Translations under genes and position numbers: made by a program | Notes under the pieces: model-generated | What the model saw: the letters and a program-made list of their open reading frames with translations, nothing else | What the model was told of the DNA's origin: nothing | Databases searched by the model: none | In this document: positions 7,969 to 15,631 of the stretch, piece by piece | Layout: every line of letters starts with the position of its first letter | How positions within the stretch are numbered: the stretch's first letter is position 1 | IMG/VR virus record: IMGVR_UViG_3300031705_000055 | Coordinates: 1 to 22,835 of that record | DNA from: a virus | Strand: one strand, 5' to 3' | DNA: 22,835 nt

Positions 7969-8865
7969 ATGGCAGATTCAATCAATGGGGCATATGTAGG
8001 CGAAGAGGCTGCAGGTTTCATATCAGCATCACTTTTAAGTGGTGAAACATTATCAAAAGGGAATGTAACTATACTTCCTAACGTAAGTTATAGCGTAAAC
8101 TTAAAGAAGTTCGATTTATCAGCTTCTTCTGTAGTAGATGCAACTTGTGATTTCACAGACGCAGGTGATGTAACTTATGATGACAAAGCTTTAACTCCTA
8201 AGAATCTTGGGTTGAACAAGCAACTTTGTAAGAAAGAATGGCTTTCTACTTTTGCAGGTTCTCAAATGAGAGTTGGAATTGACGGTACTTTACCTTCAAA
8301 CTTCCAAGAGTACATTATCAGTCAAGCAGGTGCAGTAGTTGGTCAGGAAATGGAGAAATCTATCTGGCAAGGTGCAGCAGCTACAACTGGAGAGTTTAAT
8401 GGTTTTCAAGCTTTATGTTTAGCAGATGCAGCAGTTGTAGATGTTACTGCAACAACTTTATCAGCAGCAAACATCATTGCTGAATTAGGTAAAGTTCGTG
8501 ATGCAATTTTAGACGCTAACTACGGTCAAGAAGATTTAGGTATCTACATCGGTACTGCTGCAATGAAATTTTACATTTCTGCACAAGCTGCTTTAGGTTA
8601 CCAAGACAACTTCCACGTAGGAGTTTCAGAAGCTAACTTTGAAGGTACTAAGTTAATTCTTGCACCCGGAATGTCAGCTAACAAGATGATTGCTGCACGT
8701 AGATCAAACCTATTCTTTGCAACTGACCTTGTAACAGATATGGCTGAAGTTCGTGTATTAGACATGACTCCAACTGATGGTTCTGATAACGTACGTTTAG
8801 TGATGAAGTGGAATGCAGGTGTAGGATTTGCAAACGGTTCAGACATCGTTTATTACAACGCATAA
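7969..8865 (+). CDS. Major capsid protein (HK97-fold)
   Basis: 298 aa, no signal peptide. The pattern ingaYvGEEAAGFISASLLSGETLSKGNVTILPNV, then DATCDFTDAGDVTYDDKALTPKNLGLNKQLCKKEW, then a helical SIWQG segment and a beta-rich C-terminus ending VRLVMKWNAGVGFANGSDIVYYN is characteristic of Bacteroidota siphovirus major capsid proteins. It follows a protease and a scaffold-like gene, as expected. Six bases separate it from the scaffold gene, with an A-rich leader (aaataaaagatt) before the ATG. It should be the most abundant virion protein. A hairpin lies downstream (8878-8901). Confidence 0.88.
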   Translation: MADSINGAYVGEEAAGFISASLLSGETLSKGNVTILPNVSYSVNLKKFDLSASSVVDATCDFTDAGDVTYDDKALTPKNLGLNKQLCKKEWLSTFAGSQMRVGIDGTLPSNFQEYIISQAGAVVGQEMEKSIWQGAAATTGEFNGFQALCLADAAVVDVTATTLSAANIIAELGKVRDAILDANYGQEDLGIYIGTAAMKFYISAQAALGYQDNFHVGVSEANFEGTKLILAPGMSANKMIAARRSNLFFATDLVTDMAEVRVLDMTPTDGSDNVRLVMKWNAGVGFANGSDIVYYNA

Positions 8866-8877
8866 TAATAACAATAC

Positions 8878-8901
8878 AGAGGGGGTTTAAACGCTCCCTC
8901 T
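8878..8901 (+). terminator. Hairpin after capsid gene, weak terminator or stability element
   Basis: Inverted repeat agaggggg (8878-8885) and ctccctct (8894-8901) around the loop tttaaacg: eight pairs with one G-T. No T run follows, so it is a poor intrinsic terminator. It may protect the 3' end of the capsid message or partly reduce read-through into the tube gene. Confidence 0.45.
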
Positions 8902-8920
8902 TATTTAAACATAAAGAAAT

Positions 8921-9499
8921 ATGGCTTGTTTAGTAGCAAACGGTAGAGCTTTGGAATGTCGAGAGAGTATCGGTGGTATAAGAAACATTTACTTTGTGAA
9001 CAACAATGTGATGGGTGCTTATACGATTGATGTAGATGGGGAATTAGATGACTTAGGGGCTGTTAGTTCAGCGTACAAGTACGAATTAAACCCTCAATCT
9101 TCAGACTTTGACGAAGCGATTACAGTTTCAGAAGAAAACGGAACGGTATTTTATGAGCAAACTATCAATTTAGCTTTGCCTAATTTATCAAAAGATGCAT
9201 TAAAGAACTTGAAATTACTTGCACAAGGTAGATTTCAGATTTTCGTAGAAGATAACAACATCAATGAGGCTACAGGCTTCGGTGATTTGTATCTTGCAGG
9301 TGCTTATAATGGAATGACTGTTACAGGTGGTAACATTGGACGTGGTAAAGCGTTTGGAGATATGAGTGGTTATAACATTGCATTGGTAGGTAGAGAGCAA
9401 AGAGCTGCTTTATCAGTAGTACCTAGTGCAGTTGTAGCAGATACAATCTTCGGAGGACTTACGACTACAGGAAACAGACCAACAATAGTTACTTCGTAA
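8921..9499 (+). CDS. Tail tube (major tail) protein
   Basis: 192 aa. It starts with CLVANGRALECRESIGGIRNIYFVNN and has the central pattern SEENGTVFYEQTINLALPNLSKDALKNLKLLAQGRFQIFVEDNN, followed by GNIGRGKAFGDMSGYNIALVGREQRAA. This 'FxQxLxxxLxKLs...L..LxxgRfxvfVeDnn...tGG...tGkamGDmsGYtlxxxGxE' layout is one I know from tube proteins of Bacteroidota phages. The beta-rich content agrees with a tube fold. Position right after the major capsid gene also fits. It ends just before a strong terminator, so it closes the head module. Confidence 0.75.
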   Translation: MACLVANGRALECRESIGGIRNIYFVNNNVMGAYTIDVDGELDDLGAVSSAYKYELNPQSSDFDEAITVSEENGTVFYEQTINLALPNLSKDALKNLKLLAQGRFQIFVEDNNINEATGFGDLYLAGAYNGMTVTGGNIGRGKAFGDMSGYNIALVGREQRAALSVVPSAVVADTIFGGLTTTGNRPTIVTS

Positions 9500-9521
9500 A
9501 AATAAAGTATAATTTAATATC

Positions 9522-9551
9522 AAAGCCTTCCCTAATCGGAGGGCTTTTTTT
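9522..9551 (+). terminator. Strong intrinsic terminator after tail tube gene
   Basis: Stem 9522-9531 (aaagccttcc) pairs with 9538-9547 (ggagggcttt): ten pairs with one G-T, loop ctaatc, T run to 9551. It is the clearest terminator in the late region and ends transcription after the capsid and tube genes. Confidence 0.88.
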
Positions 9552-9582
9552 AGTTAAAATAAAAACAAAACGCTTATTTTTA
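9550..9582 (+). promoter_or_regulatory. Candidate promoter for spike/portal block
   Basis: TTAG (9550-9553), 21 bases, then TATTTTTA (9575-9582), similar to the TTAG / TAnnTTT(G/A) pairs found elsewhere in this window. It lies directly behind a strong terminator and 23 bases before ATG 9606, where restarting transcription makes sense. The TTAG overlaps the terminator T tail, so the match is partly forced. Confidence 0.4.
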
Positions 9583-9605
9583 GATTATTATAAAAGACAC
9601 ACATT

Positions 9606-9863
9606 ATGCCAACGAATTTAATAGTAAGACAAGGAACAACAGGAGTAGTAGTTACTCCTAGCGATGCCGTAGATATAACTGGATCAACAGCCAATACTCC
9701 AGCAACATTATTTGTAGGAACTGCGGGAGATATTGAAGTTATCACGTTAGGAGGCTCTACATTAGTTCTTAAAAATATTCCTGCAGGTTCTTTCTTACCT
9801 ATACAGGTGACAAGAGTTAAGGCAACACTTACAACTGCATCGGACATAGTAGCTATATTTTAA
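9606..9863 (+). CDS. Spike-base-like small structural protein
   Basis: 85 aa. The pattern VTPSDAVDITG, TPATLFVGTAGDIEVITLGGSTLVLKNIPAGSFLPIQVTRVKATLTTASDIVAIF is that of small phage proteins annotated as spike base (the RCAP_Rcc01079 type, which in the Rhodobacter gene transfer agent sits at the base of head spikes). The protein is a single small beta domain with no signal peptide. It lies four bases before a large Ig/lectin adhesin, so the two probably form an attachment device, base and fibre. Whether it sits on the head or the tail cannot be read from sequence; its place between tube and portal favours the head. Confidence 0.6.
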   Translation: MPTNLIVRQGTTGVVVTPSDAVDITGSTANTPATLFVGTAGDIEVITLGGSTLVLKNIPAGSFLPIQVTRVKATLTTASDIVAIF

Positions 9864-9866
9864 GGT

Positions 9867-11591
9867 ATGATTAATATCATACAGAATACGATTGGTGCTT
9901 CACAGAAAGCTTCGGGAGTTGCTTCAATTTTACCTATAGCATACAACGTGCTTATTACAGGTGACTTTATTGAGGGCGTAACCCTAGCAGGTTCGTATCA
10001 ATATACTGACCCTAATAGTGTACCTCAAGGCGTTACTACATTTAAGTGGTATCGTGCTGCAGATTCAATCGGTACAGGGAAAACGGTAGTAAGTACAACG
10101 CAATCATACACAGTCTTAGGTTCAGATGAAGGTGATTATATATCTTTTGAGGTAACTCCAAAGAATACAAACGGTGATGTTGGTACACCAAGAGCTACTA
10201 CTTACGCAGAAGTTCCAATCCCTTTACCTTTAGCAAACAGCGTTTCTTATGGCTCTGTATTATTCCAAGGAGAAACACTTACAGGTGCTTATACTTATGT
10301 AGAGAATGGAAGCGCCCCTGAAGGTACTACAACGTTTAAGTGGTACACAGCAACAGATTCAAGTGGTACAGGTAAAGTAGCAATAGTTGGAGCTACATCA
10401 CAGACTTATATATTACAAGCAACTGACAAAGATAACTTTATTTCATTCGAGGTGACACCTGTTACCAATACGGGCGTTTCTGGTGCTTCTGTTCAGACTG
10501 CTTATCAAACGGCTATTGGAGGCTTACCAGTTGCTACTAATGTAGTTTATACAGGAGTAGTTCAAGTTGGAGAGATTCAAACAGGTTCATACGATTATAG
10601 CGGTGCTCCTGAAGGTAGTTCTGGTAAATATTGGTATAGATATAATTCAGTAGGCGGTGGTTCGGCTACTTACTTAGGTAGTGGTTCTACATATACAATC
10701 ATTGCAGCTGATGAGGGTAATACAATTAAATTCAGAGTAATTCCTAAATCAGTATCAGGCGTAGCTGGAACAAATGTATACTCACCAACTAGAGGGGTTG
10801 TAGCTCCTTCTGCCTTCACAGGCTTACTAGACACTTACTCAGGTGCAGCAGTAGGTTATTCGCTTAGACAATTAAGTTCTACTTATAGCGGTAATTGCAT
10901 TAAAGTTAGACGAGCTTCGGATAGTACTGAGTTAGATATTGGATTTGTAAATAACGTATTAGACACTGCAAGTTTAGCCACGTTCTGTTCAGGAACTGAT
11001 GGGTTTGTTTCTGTTTGGTACGACCAAAGTGGTAATGCTAAACCGATGTTTAATACCTCGGCATCAAGGCAGCCAAAGATTGTGACTAGTGGTTCGATAT
11101 TGTTGGAAAACGGAAAACCTATATTAACGTCTGATGGCTCTACTAGTGGAATGACTTCTGATTATATAGCAGATTCTGGAGTTTCGGCAAAAGGCTTGTT
11201 TATTGTAACTAAAAGGAATTCAAGTACAAACCAATGTATTTTAGGTTCTTATTCTGATGGAAATAATATAAATTACATATTAGATAGTGGTTCAACAAGT
11301 ACATCAGTAAATCTAAATGTAGCCGTTACATCTCAGAAACTTAATGGTAGCTCGTGGGTATATACTAATAGGGGTGGTGTTTACACCGACTTAAGTGTTC
11401 AGTCAATAATATCGGCTAACGCTGTATATAGTTTTGGAGTTGATACTACTGATGCATTAAGTTTAGGATATAGATATACATCTCCTGTTAATTTTGAAAT
11501 GACTAACATGCAAGAGCTTGTTATATTTGAAAACCAAACAGACCAAGCAGCAAAAGAAACGGCGATTAATTCATTTTACAACGCTTACTAA
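9867..11591 (+). CDS. Adhesin/fibre with three Ig-like repeats and lectin-like C-terminus
   Basis: 574 aa. Three tandem repeats of about 90 residues (25-115, 120-212, 219-310) share an opening like 'GETLTGAYTY...APEGTTTFKWYxAxDSxGTGK' and a closing like 'TYxxxxxDExxxISFEVTPxxxxGxxG', the layout of bacterial Ig-like domains. From about 318 the protein switches to AVGYSLRQLSSTYSGNCIKVRRASDSTELDIGFVNN...LATFCSGTDGFVSVWYDQSGN, a motif of arabinofuranosidase-B/concanavalin-like domains common in phage fibres. The C-terminus (QELVIFENQTDQAAKETAINSFYNAY) matches this domain's usual end. It probably binds surface glycans. Start ATG is four bases after the spike-base gene; its stop overlaps the next ATG (TAATG). 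Confidence 0.75.
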   Translation: MINIIQNTIGASQKASGVASILPIAYNVLITGDFIEGVTLAGSYQYTDPNSVPQGVTTFKWYRAADSIGTGKTVVSTTQSYTVLGSDEGDYISFEVTPKNTNGDVGTPRATTYAEVPIPLPLANSVSYGSVLFQGETLTGAYTYVENGSAPEGTTTFKWYTATDSSGTGKVAIVGATSQTYILQATDKDNFISFEVTPVTNTGVSGASVQTAYQTAIGGLPVATNVVYTGVVQVGEIQTGSYDYSGAPEGSSGKYWYRYNSVGGGSATYLGSGSTYTIIAADEGNTIKFRVIPKSVSGVAGTNVYSPTRGVVAPSAFTGLLDTYSGAAVGYSLRQLSSTYSGNCIKVRRASDSTELDIGFVNNVLDTASLATFCSGTDGFVSVWYDQSGNAKPMFNTSASRQPKIVTSGSILLENGKPILTSDGSTSGMTSDYIADSGVSAKGLFIVTKRNSSTNQCILGSYSDGNNINYILDSGSTSTSVNLNVAVTSQKLNGSSWVYTNRGGVYTDLSVQSIISANAVYSFGVDTTDALSLGYRYTSPVNFEMTNMQELVIFENQTDQAAKETAINSFYNAY

Positions 11592-11794
11592 TGTACTATA
11601 CAGGAACTAAAATAGAGTGCGAGAACTACAACAAGAAGGTAACGCTAAGCGAGGGTTATAGTGGCTCAACTACTAGATGGGCTGACGTGGTTACGCATAA
11701 AGATGGCAATAGATTCGCTATAATTAAGCACGAGAATTATACAGCGAATATGGATTTGATAGTATTAACGGACGATTGGTTTGAAACGACATGA
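11591..11794 (+). CDS. Small hypothetical protein downstream of adhesin
   Basis: 67 aa, unrecognised. It contains ECENYNKKVTLSEGYSGSTTRWADVVTHKDGNRFAIIKHENY and ends with an acidic/aromatic tail. The alternating pattern suggests a small beta-rich domain. The start shares one base with the adhesin stop; the stop overlaps the next start as ATGA (11791-11794). It is therefore probably co-translated with the adhesin, and could be a chaperone or a minor virion part, but nothing in the sequence decides this. Confidence 0.6.
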   Translation: MYYTGTKIECENYNKKVTLSEGYSGSTTRWADVVTHKDGNRFAIIKHENYTANMDLIVLTDDWFETT

Positions 11795-11970
11795 TTAAGA
11801 TAGATAAACTTAGAAGCACGTATCTTATAACGCTAACGGAGAACGGAGAGATTAAACTTCAAACTCAGAGAGATGATTACAAGGTAGCTAAAACCTACGC
11901 TAAGGAATTAGGCAAGAAAAATAAAGTTAAAGTTAAGGATAATGTTAAAGTTAGCAACATCACAGAGTAA
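11791..11970 (+). CDS. Small basic hypothetical protein
   Basis: 59 aa, starting MIKIDKLRSTYLITLTENGEIKLQ and ending with a Lys/Val-rich tail (KKNKVKVKDNVKVSNITE). It has ATGA overlap with the preceding gene, and its 3' end overlaps the next gene by 29 nt. No domain recognised. Lengths and overlaps are consistent with a genuine member of this operon. Confidence 0.55.
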   Translation: MIKIDKLRSTYLITLTENGEIKLQTQRDDYKVAKTYAKELGKKNKVKVKDNVKVSNITE

Positions 11971-12340
11971 TACAGTTTACTTATCATTAGAAGAAAATTC
12001 CTCTAATGCATTTGATAACTACTATTTACTTGTATTTACTAATCTACAGACACGAGTTAGTGAAGCGAAAGTGGTAACTAAGGGCGATGTGAATGCAAGG
12101 TCGGTGGCTTTAACTTTCAATGTAAACACAGGAGCAGAACCTAAATATACAATGCAAGAGAACAGCTTCTTTTCTTACGATGTATATGAACAAACTAGTT
12201 CAAGCAATACAGACATTGCAGATTCAAGCGTGTTAGGATTAAGAGAAACAGGGAAAGCTTGGGTAAACGGAACGAGTGAAGTGGTTTACGTTAAACAAGC
12301 AGAAGCAAACAATACTAATTCAGTATATTTAAAAGTATGA
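11942..12340 (+). CDS. Hypothetical structural protein upstream of portal
   Basis: 132 aa. It begins MLKLATSQSNTVYLSLEENSSNAFDNYYLLVFTNLQTR, a pattern ('SNTVxLxLxE...xxYYLxxFxN') that I recognise from conserved small proteins in Bacteroidota phage structural clusters, without a known function. Beta-rich, with a 'WVNGTSEVVYV' strand near the C-terminus. The start overlaps the preceding gene by 29 nt and its stop overlaps the portal start as ATGA (12337-12340). Confidence 0.6.
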   Translation: MLKLATSQSNTVYLSLEENSSNAFDNYYLLVFTNLQTRVSEAKVVTKGDVNARSVALTFNVNTGAEPKYTMQENSFFSYDVYEQTSSSNTDIADSSVLGLRETGKAWVNGTSEVVYVKQAEANNTNSVYLKV

Positions 12341-14082
12341 GTTTCAAGGTTATAAATTTCGCATCTATAAACACCCCGAAAGCGGTGGAAAGTCCTGCAA
12401 AGGATTGGGTTGCATATGGTGAAGATAACGATTACTTCACTTATCTCATTGATAGGTGTAATGGTTCAGCTGTTTCTAATGCTATTATCTCAAGTGTAAG
12501 CGACCAAATCTACGGAGAGGGCTTATCTGCTACGAATAGCAATACGAAGCCGTTAGACTTCGCTAAAATGCGCACCATATTTAAGGGTGAAGATTTAAGA
12601 AGGGTATCTGGTGACTTGAAAAAGTTAGGAATGGGCGCTTTTAATGTGATTTGGAACAAGGGAAAGACGCAAATTCTACGATCAAAACACATACCAATGC
12701 AGAACCTACGACCTGAGAAGGCTACGGATGGGGAAATCAAGGCTTGGTATTATTCTGACAACTGGAGCGAGTACAGAAAAGCTAGGTATTCGCCTAAAAG
12801 AATAGAAACCTTTACAGGTGCTAAGGGTGAAGACTCTCAAATACTAGTAATTGCTCCTTATTCAGCAGGGTTCTTTTACTTCAGTCCTGTTGATTATGTG
12901 GGTGCTTTAGCTTGGTCAGAGATAGACGAAGAGATAGCTAACTATCATAAAACTAATATACAGAACGGCTTCGCTCCTACGATGTTAGTTAATTTTAATC
13001 AAGGTATTCCAGTAGAAGAAGAACAAGATAAAATTGAACGAGCGATTGAGTCTAAGTTAATAGGTACAGGTGGGAAGAAATGGCTTACATCATGGAACGA
13101 TGATCAATCTACTGCTACAACAATCGAAACAATACCTATTTCAGAAGCTTCAGAGCAGTACAAGTTTCTATCTGAAGAAGCTACACAAAAGATTCTTATA
13201 GGTCATAAGGTTACAAGTCCTATGCTTTTCGGTATTAAGGATTCAGCAGGGTTAGGTAATAACGCAGACGAGATTAAAACGGCTTCACAGTTGTTTGATA
13301 ACAAAGTAATTCGTCCTAAGCAGAATATGATAATAGAAGCCGTTGATAGCGTTCTTGCTGTTAATGGTATTATATTGGATTTATTCTTCAAAACTCTCGA
13401 ACCTATTGAGTTTGTAGAAACTGAAGGTTTAAGCGTAGAAGAAGCAGAAAAGGAAACAGGCGTTAAGATGTGTGAGAACTTTTCAAAGGAGGAAGAAAAA
13501 GAGGATTTTAAGATAGCTGCTGAGCTTATCGGAATGGGTGAGGAGTTGAGCAGCGAAGATTGGGAATTAATATCTGAAGAAGATGCTGAGGAACATGAAG
13601 AACTAGAAGCCTTTGAATTTGCTAGTACAGGAACAGCAAGACCTAATTCCAAAAGTGAGCAAGATAAGACCATAAACGGTTTTATGTATAAGGTTCGTTA
13701 TTCTTATGCACCATTACAAACAAGTTCTAATAGTAGAGAGTTCTGTCGTAAGATGGTGAGTGCTGATAAGCTTTACAGAAAGGAAGATTTAATTTCAATG
13801 GGTAAAGTTAATGTTCACGGAACTCCAAGCAATAAAAAAGGTTGGGGAGAAGGTGGTAAAAAAACCTATTCTATTTGGAAGTATAAAGGTGGTGGAGCTT
13901 GTCATCATAAATGGAAAAGAAAGACTTTCAAGAGTACTATTAAAGTAGATGTTAAAAGTCCTTTAGCACCAACGATAAGCACAAACAAATCGGACAAAGA
14001 AGGCTATAGAATACGCAACGACAAAGATGTAGCAATGAAGCCTATCGATATGATTAATAAAGGATTTATAAAGAAAAGATAA
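12337..14082 (+). CDS. Portal protein with Cys/His C-terminal extension
   Basis: 581 aa. The N-terminal two thirds follow the Bacteroidota portal pattern: DWVAYGEDNDYFTYLIDRCNGSAVSNAIISSVSDQIYGEGL (23-63), LRRVSGDLKKLGMGAFNVIW (87-106), PYSAGFFYFSPVDYVGALAWSEIDEEIANYH (174-204), and HKVTSPMLFGIKDSAGLGNNADEIKTASQLF (290-320). It forms the dodecameric DNA gateway at one capsid vertex. After an acidic linker (about 385-428) comes an extra domain (about 447-532) with SREFCRKMVSADKLYRKEDL and GGGACHHKW; Cys470, Cys522, His523 and His524 may bind metal. I have seen similar extensions in related phages, function unknown. ATGA overlap with the preceding gene. Confidence 0.82.
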   Translation: MSFKVINFASINTPKAVESPAKDWVAYGEDNDYFTYLIDRCNGSAVSNAIISSVSDQIYGEGLSATNSNTKPLDFAKMRTIFKGEDLRRVSGDLKKLGMGAFNVIWNKGKTQILRSKHIPMQNLRPEKATDGEIKAWYYSDNWSEYRKARYSPKRIETFTGAKGEDSQILVIAPYSAGFFYFSPVDYVGALAWSEIDEEIANYHKTNIQNGFAPTMLVNFNQGIPVEEEQDKIERAIESKLIGTGGKKWLTSWNDDQSTATTIETIPISEASEQYKFLSEEATQKILIGHKVTSPMLFGIKDSAGLGNNADEIKTASQLFDNKVIRPKQNMIIEAVDSVLAVNGIILDLFFKTLEPIEFVETEGLSVEEAEKETGVKMCENFSKEEEKEDFKIAAELIGMGEELSSEDWELISEEDAEEHEELEAFEFASTGTARPNSKSEQDKTINGFMYKVRYSYAPLQTSSNSREFCRKMVSADKLYRKEDLISMGKVNVHGTPSNKKGWGEGGKKTYSIWKYKGGGACHHKWKRKTFKSTIKVDVKSPLAPTISTNKSDKEGYRIRNDKDVAMKPIDMINKGFIKKR

Positions 14083-14579
14083 TGGCAGCACTATTTTGCA
14101 ACGAAGATAAATTAAAGAGTTCTACAGCAATCAATTACAACGTAGATACTGCATTCTTGTTACCTTTTTTAAAGATAGCACAAGACAAGAATATGCAGGT
14201 AATATTGGGAACTGACTTATACAGAAAGTTAGAAGCTGATATTGTTGCTGGAACTATTACAGGGAACTACAAGGTGTTAATAGATGACTACGTGCAGGAT
14301 AGTATTATTCATTATGCATTAGTTGAAGCTTTGCCTTTCCTTTCCTTCCAGATCAAGAACGGTTCTGTTACACAAAAGAATAGCGAGAATGGAACGGCTG
14401 CTAACAAGAGCGACATCAACTGGTTGATACAGAAAGAACGTGATACAGCAGAGTTCTACGGTCAAAGGATAGTTGATTATCTATGTGAGAACTCAAGCTT
14501 GTTTCCTGAGTACTCAAGTAATTCAGGCGCAGATATGAGTCCGATTTCTAATGCTTACAATACAGGTTTAAGAATATGA
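14082..14579 (+). CDS. Head-tail connector, DUF6712-like
   Basis: 165 aa, almost entirely helical. Pattern: INYNVDTAFLLPFLKIAQDKNMQVILGTDLYRKLEADIV, then YKVLIDDYVQDSIIHYALVEALPFLSFQIKNGSVTQKNSENG, then a helix with RDTAEFYGQRIVDYL. This matches the small connector family next to portal genes in Bacteroidota phages (DUF6712 from memory), analogous to gp6-type adaptors below the portal. Starts on the last base of the portal stop (TAATG) and its stop overlaps the next small ORF. It closes the structural block before the lysis genes. Confidence 0.75.
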   Translation: MAALFCNEDKLKSSTAINYNVDTAFLLPFLKIAQDKNMQVILGTDLYRKLEADIVAGTITGNYKVLIDDYVQDSIIHYALVEALPFLSFQIKNGSVTQKNSENGTAANKSDINWLIQKERDTAEFYGQRIVDYLCENSSLFPEYSSNSGADMSPISNAYNTGLRI

Positions 14580-14644
14580 TGTACAAGCCAAAGAAGAAGA
14601 ACATAAAAAAGCTATTAATATATTTAAGAAGTGTAAATGTATAA
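14576..14644 (+). CDS. Very small basic ORF (22 aa)
   Basis: MMYKPKKKNIKKLLIYLRSVNV. It overlaps the connector stop by four bases and the next ATG (14637) lies inside its end, so it keeps the chain of overlapping starts intact. It may be a genuine peptide or simply a translational coupling device; coding status is uncertain. Confidence 0.3.
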   Translation: MMYKPKKKNIKKLLIYLRSVNV

Positions 14645-14786
14645 AGATTTAATTGAAACAAATTTAGTAAATACAGCAGCTATCGGAATAAGCTTCGCAG
14701 ATATTAACGGACTTCTAACGGCTATCGTATTGATTACGGCAGCAATATATAACATCAAGAAGATAGAGAATGAGCAGAAGGATTAA
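14637..14786 (+). CDS. Small membrane protein, possible lysis accessory
   Basis: 49 aa with one membrane segment at about 24-41 (INGLLTAIVLITAAIYNI) followed by a charged tail KKIENEQKD, N-terminus soluble. Similar tiny one-pass proteins accompany the endolysin in many Bacteroidota phages. The 3' end overlaps the M15 peptidase start by 17 nt. A holin or lysis regulator role is possible, inferred from position. Confidence 0.55.
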   Translation: MYKDLIETNLVNTAAIGISFADINGLLTAIVLITAAIYNIKKIENEQKD

Positions 14787-15132
14787 GCACTTTGAACCAA
14801 GCGAGTTCACCTGTAACGGAGTAGAATGTTATAACCTAATGAGCGACAAATTGCTTGAAGGTTTAGAGGTTGCTCGATGCCTTGCAGAAATTCCCTTTCA
14901 TATCAATTCCTCTTGGAGAGATAGCAACGTAAATCAAATGGCAGGGGGAAAACCTAATTCTGCTCATTTAAGGGGTAACGCTGTAGATATAGCTTGTGCT
15001 AATAGTTACGATAGACATATCATTTTAAACGCTTGTATAGATGCAGGATTTACTCGTATCGGTATAGGCAGCACGTTTATCCATATAGATGTAGATCAAG
15101 AGCTACCTAACAATGTAATTTGGACATACTAA
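14770..15132 (+). CDS. M15 peptidase endolysin (D-Ala-D-Ala carboxypeptidase type)
   Basis: 120 aa, one Peptidase M15A domain. The zinc motif SxHxxGxAxD is present as SAHLRGNAVD (His66, Asp73), with the third ligand His105 in FIHIDVD and an upstream HINSSWR (44-50) matching the family's 'xSxxR' strand. Length is normal for a single-domain phage enzyme. It would cleave peptidoglycan stem or cross-link peptides to release progeny. It has no signal peptide, so it needs a holin; small membrane proteins on both sides are candidates. Start overlaps the preceding gene; the stop is one base before the next ATG. Confidence 0.85.
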   Translation: MSRRIKHFEPSEFTCNGVECYNLMSDKLLEGLEVARCLAEIPFHINSSWRDSNVNQMAGGKPNSAHLRGNAVDIACANSYDRHIILNACIDAGFTRIGIGSTFIHIDVDQELPNNVIWTY

Positions 15133-15133
15133 T

Positions 15134-15271
15134 ATGACAGGCTTCGAGATAGGGATAGGATTTTACACAGGTATCTTAGCGGGTATTTGGACAGATAAGT
15201 TTGGGGACGGATACAAAACTTGTATATACCTTCCATTTATTTTCATTGAATTTAACACGTATTATGAATAA
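15134..15271 (+). CDS. Small membrane protein
   Basis: 45 aa: MTGFEIGIGFYTGILAGIW, then a hydrophilic turn (TDKFGDGYKT) and a second hydrophobic stretch CIYLPFIFIEF. Two short membrane segments are possible. Its stop overlaps the next ATG (15264). The lysis-cluster position suggests a holin-type or accessory role; no homologue recognised. Confidence 0.45.
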   Translation: MTGFEIGIGFYTGILAGIWTDKFGDGYKTCIYLPFIFIEFNTYYE

Positions 15272-15422
15272 CTTTATTTTAGAGAATTGGATTGCACTTT
15301 TGATAGGTGCTTTAGCTTTTGTCAAGATTGTAGTAAATTTGACTCCAACAGAAAAGGATAACAAGATATTCGGTTACATTGATGACCTTGTAAACTTCTT
15401 TATTAAGGACAATAAGAAATGA
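15264..15422 (+). CDS. Small one-pass membrane protein, holin-like
   Basis: 52 aa from ATG 15264; an in-frame TTG at 15201 would extend it but lies inside the previous gene and adds an unlikely N-terminus. Membrane segment ENWIALLIGALAFVKIVV (7-24), then NLTPTEKDNKIFGYIDDLVNFFIKDNKK. This 'short TM, TPTExDNKxxxxID' arrangement is common in tiny phage proteins next to endolysins in Bacteroidota. Overlaps the next gene as ATGA (15419-15422). Holin function is inferred. Confidence 0.6.
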   Translation: MNNFILENWIALLIGALAFVKIVVNLTPTEKDNKIFGYIDDLVNFFIKDNKK

Positions 15423-15631
15423 ATCCTTTATGGGCGAAAGGCATCTTAACGGTTATACCTGAGATGTTCAAAGACGTAAAAGGAAAGTGGAGCAGTAAGA
15501 GAACTGTGAGCGGTGTTTTAGCAATCGCTGCGGTAACTCAAATAGATGCTACTGGTATCACTTGGCAAACACTTGTATTGGCTACTATCGCAATAATACC
15601 TTTATGTTTTAGCGTATTCGAGAAAAAGTAG
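15419..15631 (+). CDS. Small membrane protein, holin candidate
   Basis: 70 aa. A soluble N-terminus (MNPLWAKGILTVIPEMFKDVKGKWSSKR) is followed by a weak (VSGVLAIAAVTQI) and a strong (WQTLVLATIAIIPLCFSVF) hydrophobic segment, ending in EKK. Two hydrophobic segments in a 70-aa protein beside an endolysin fit a class II-like holin. Last gene of the late operon; a promoter for the next gene lies within and just after its end. Confidence 0.6.
   Translation: MNPLWAKGILTVIPEMFKDVKGKWSSKRTVSGVLAIAAVTQIDATGITWQTLVLATIAIIPLCFSVFEKK

Noticed and set aside
13203-13673. 156-codon minus-strand ORF opposite the portal gene
   Set aside because: Ser-rich shadow of the acidic Glu/Asp codons of the portal linker; same effect explains minus ORFs at 5963-6334 and 7359-7769.
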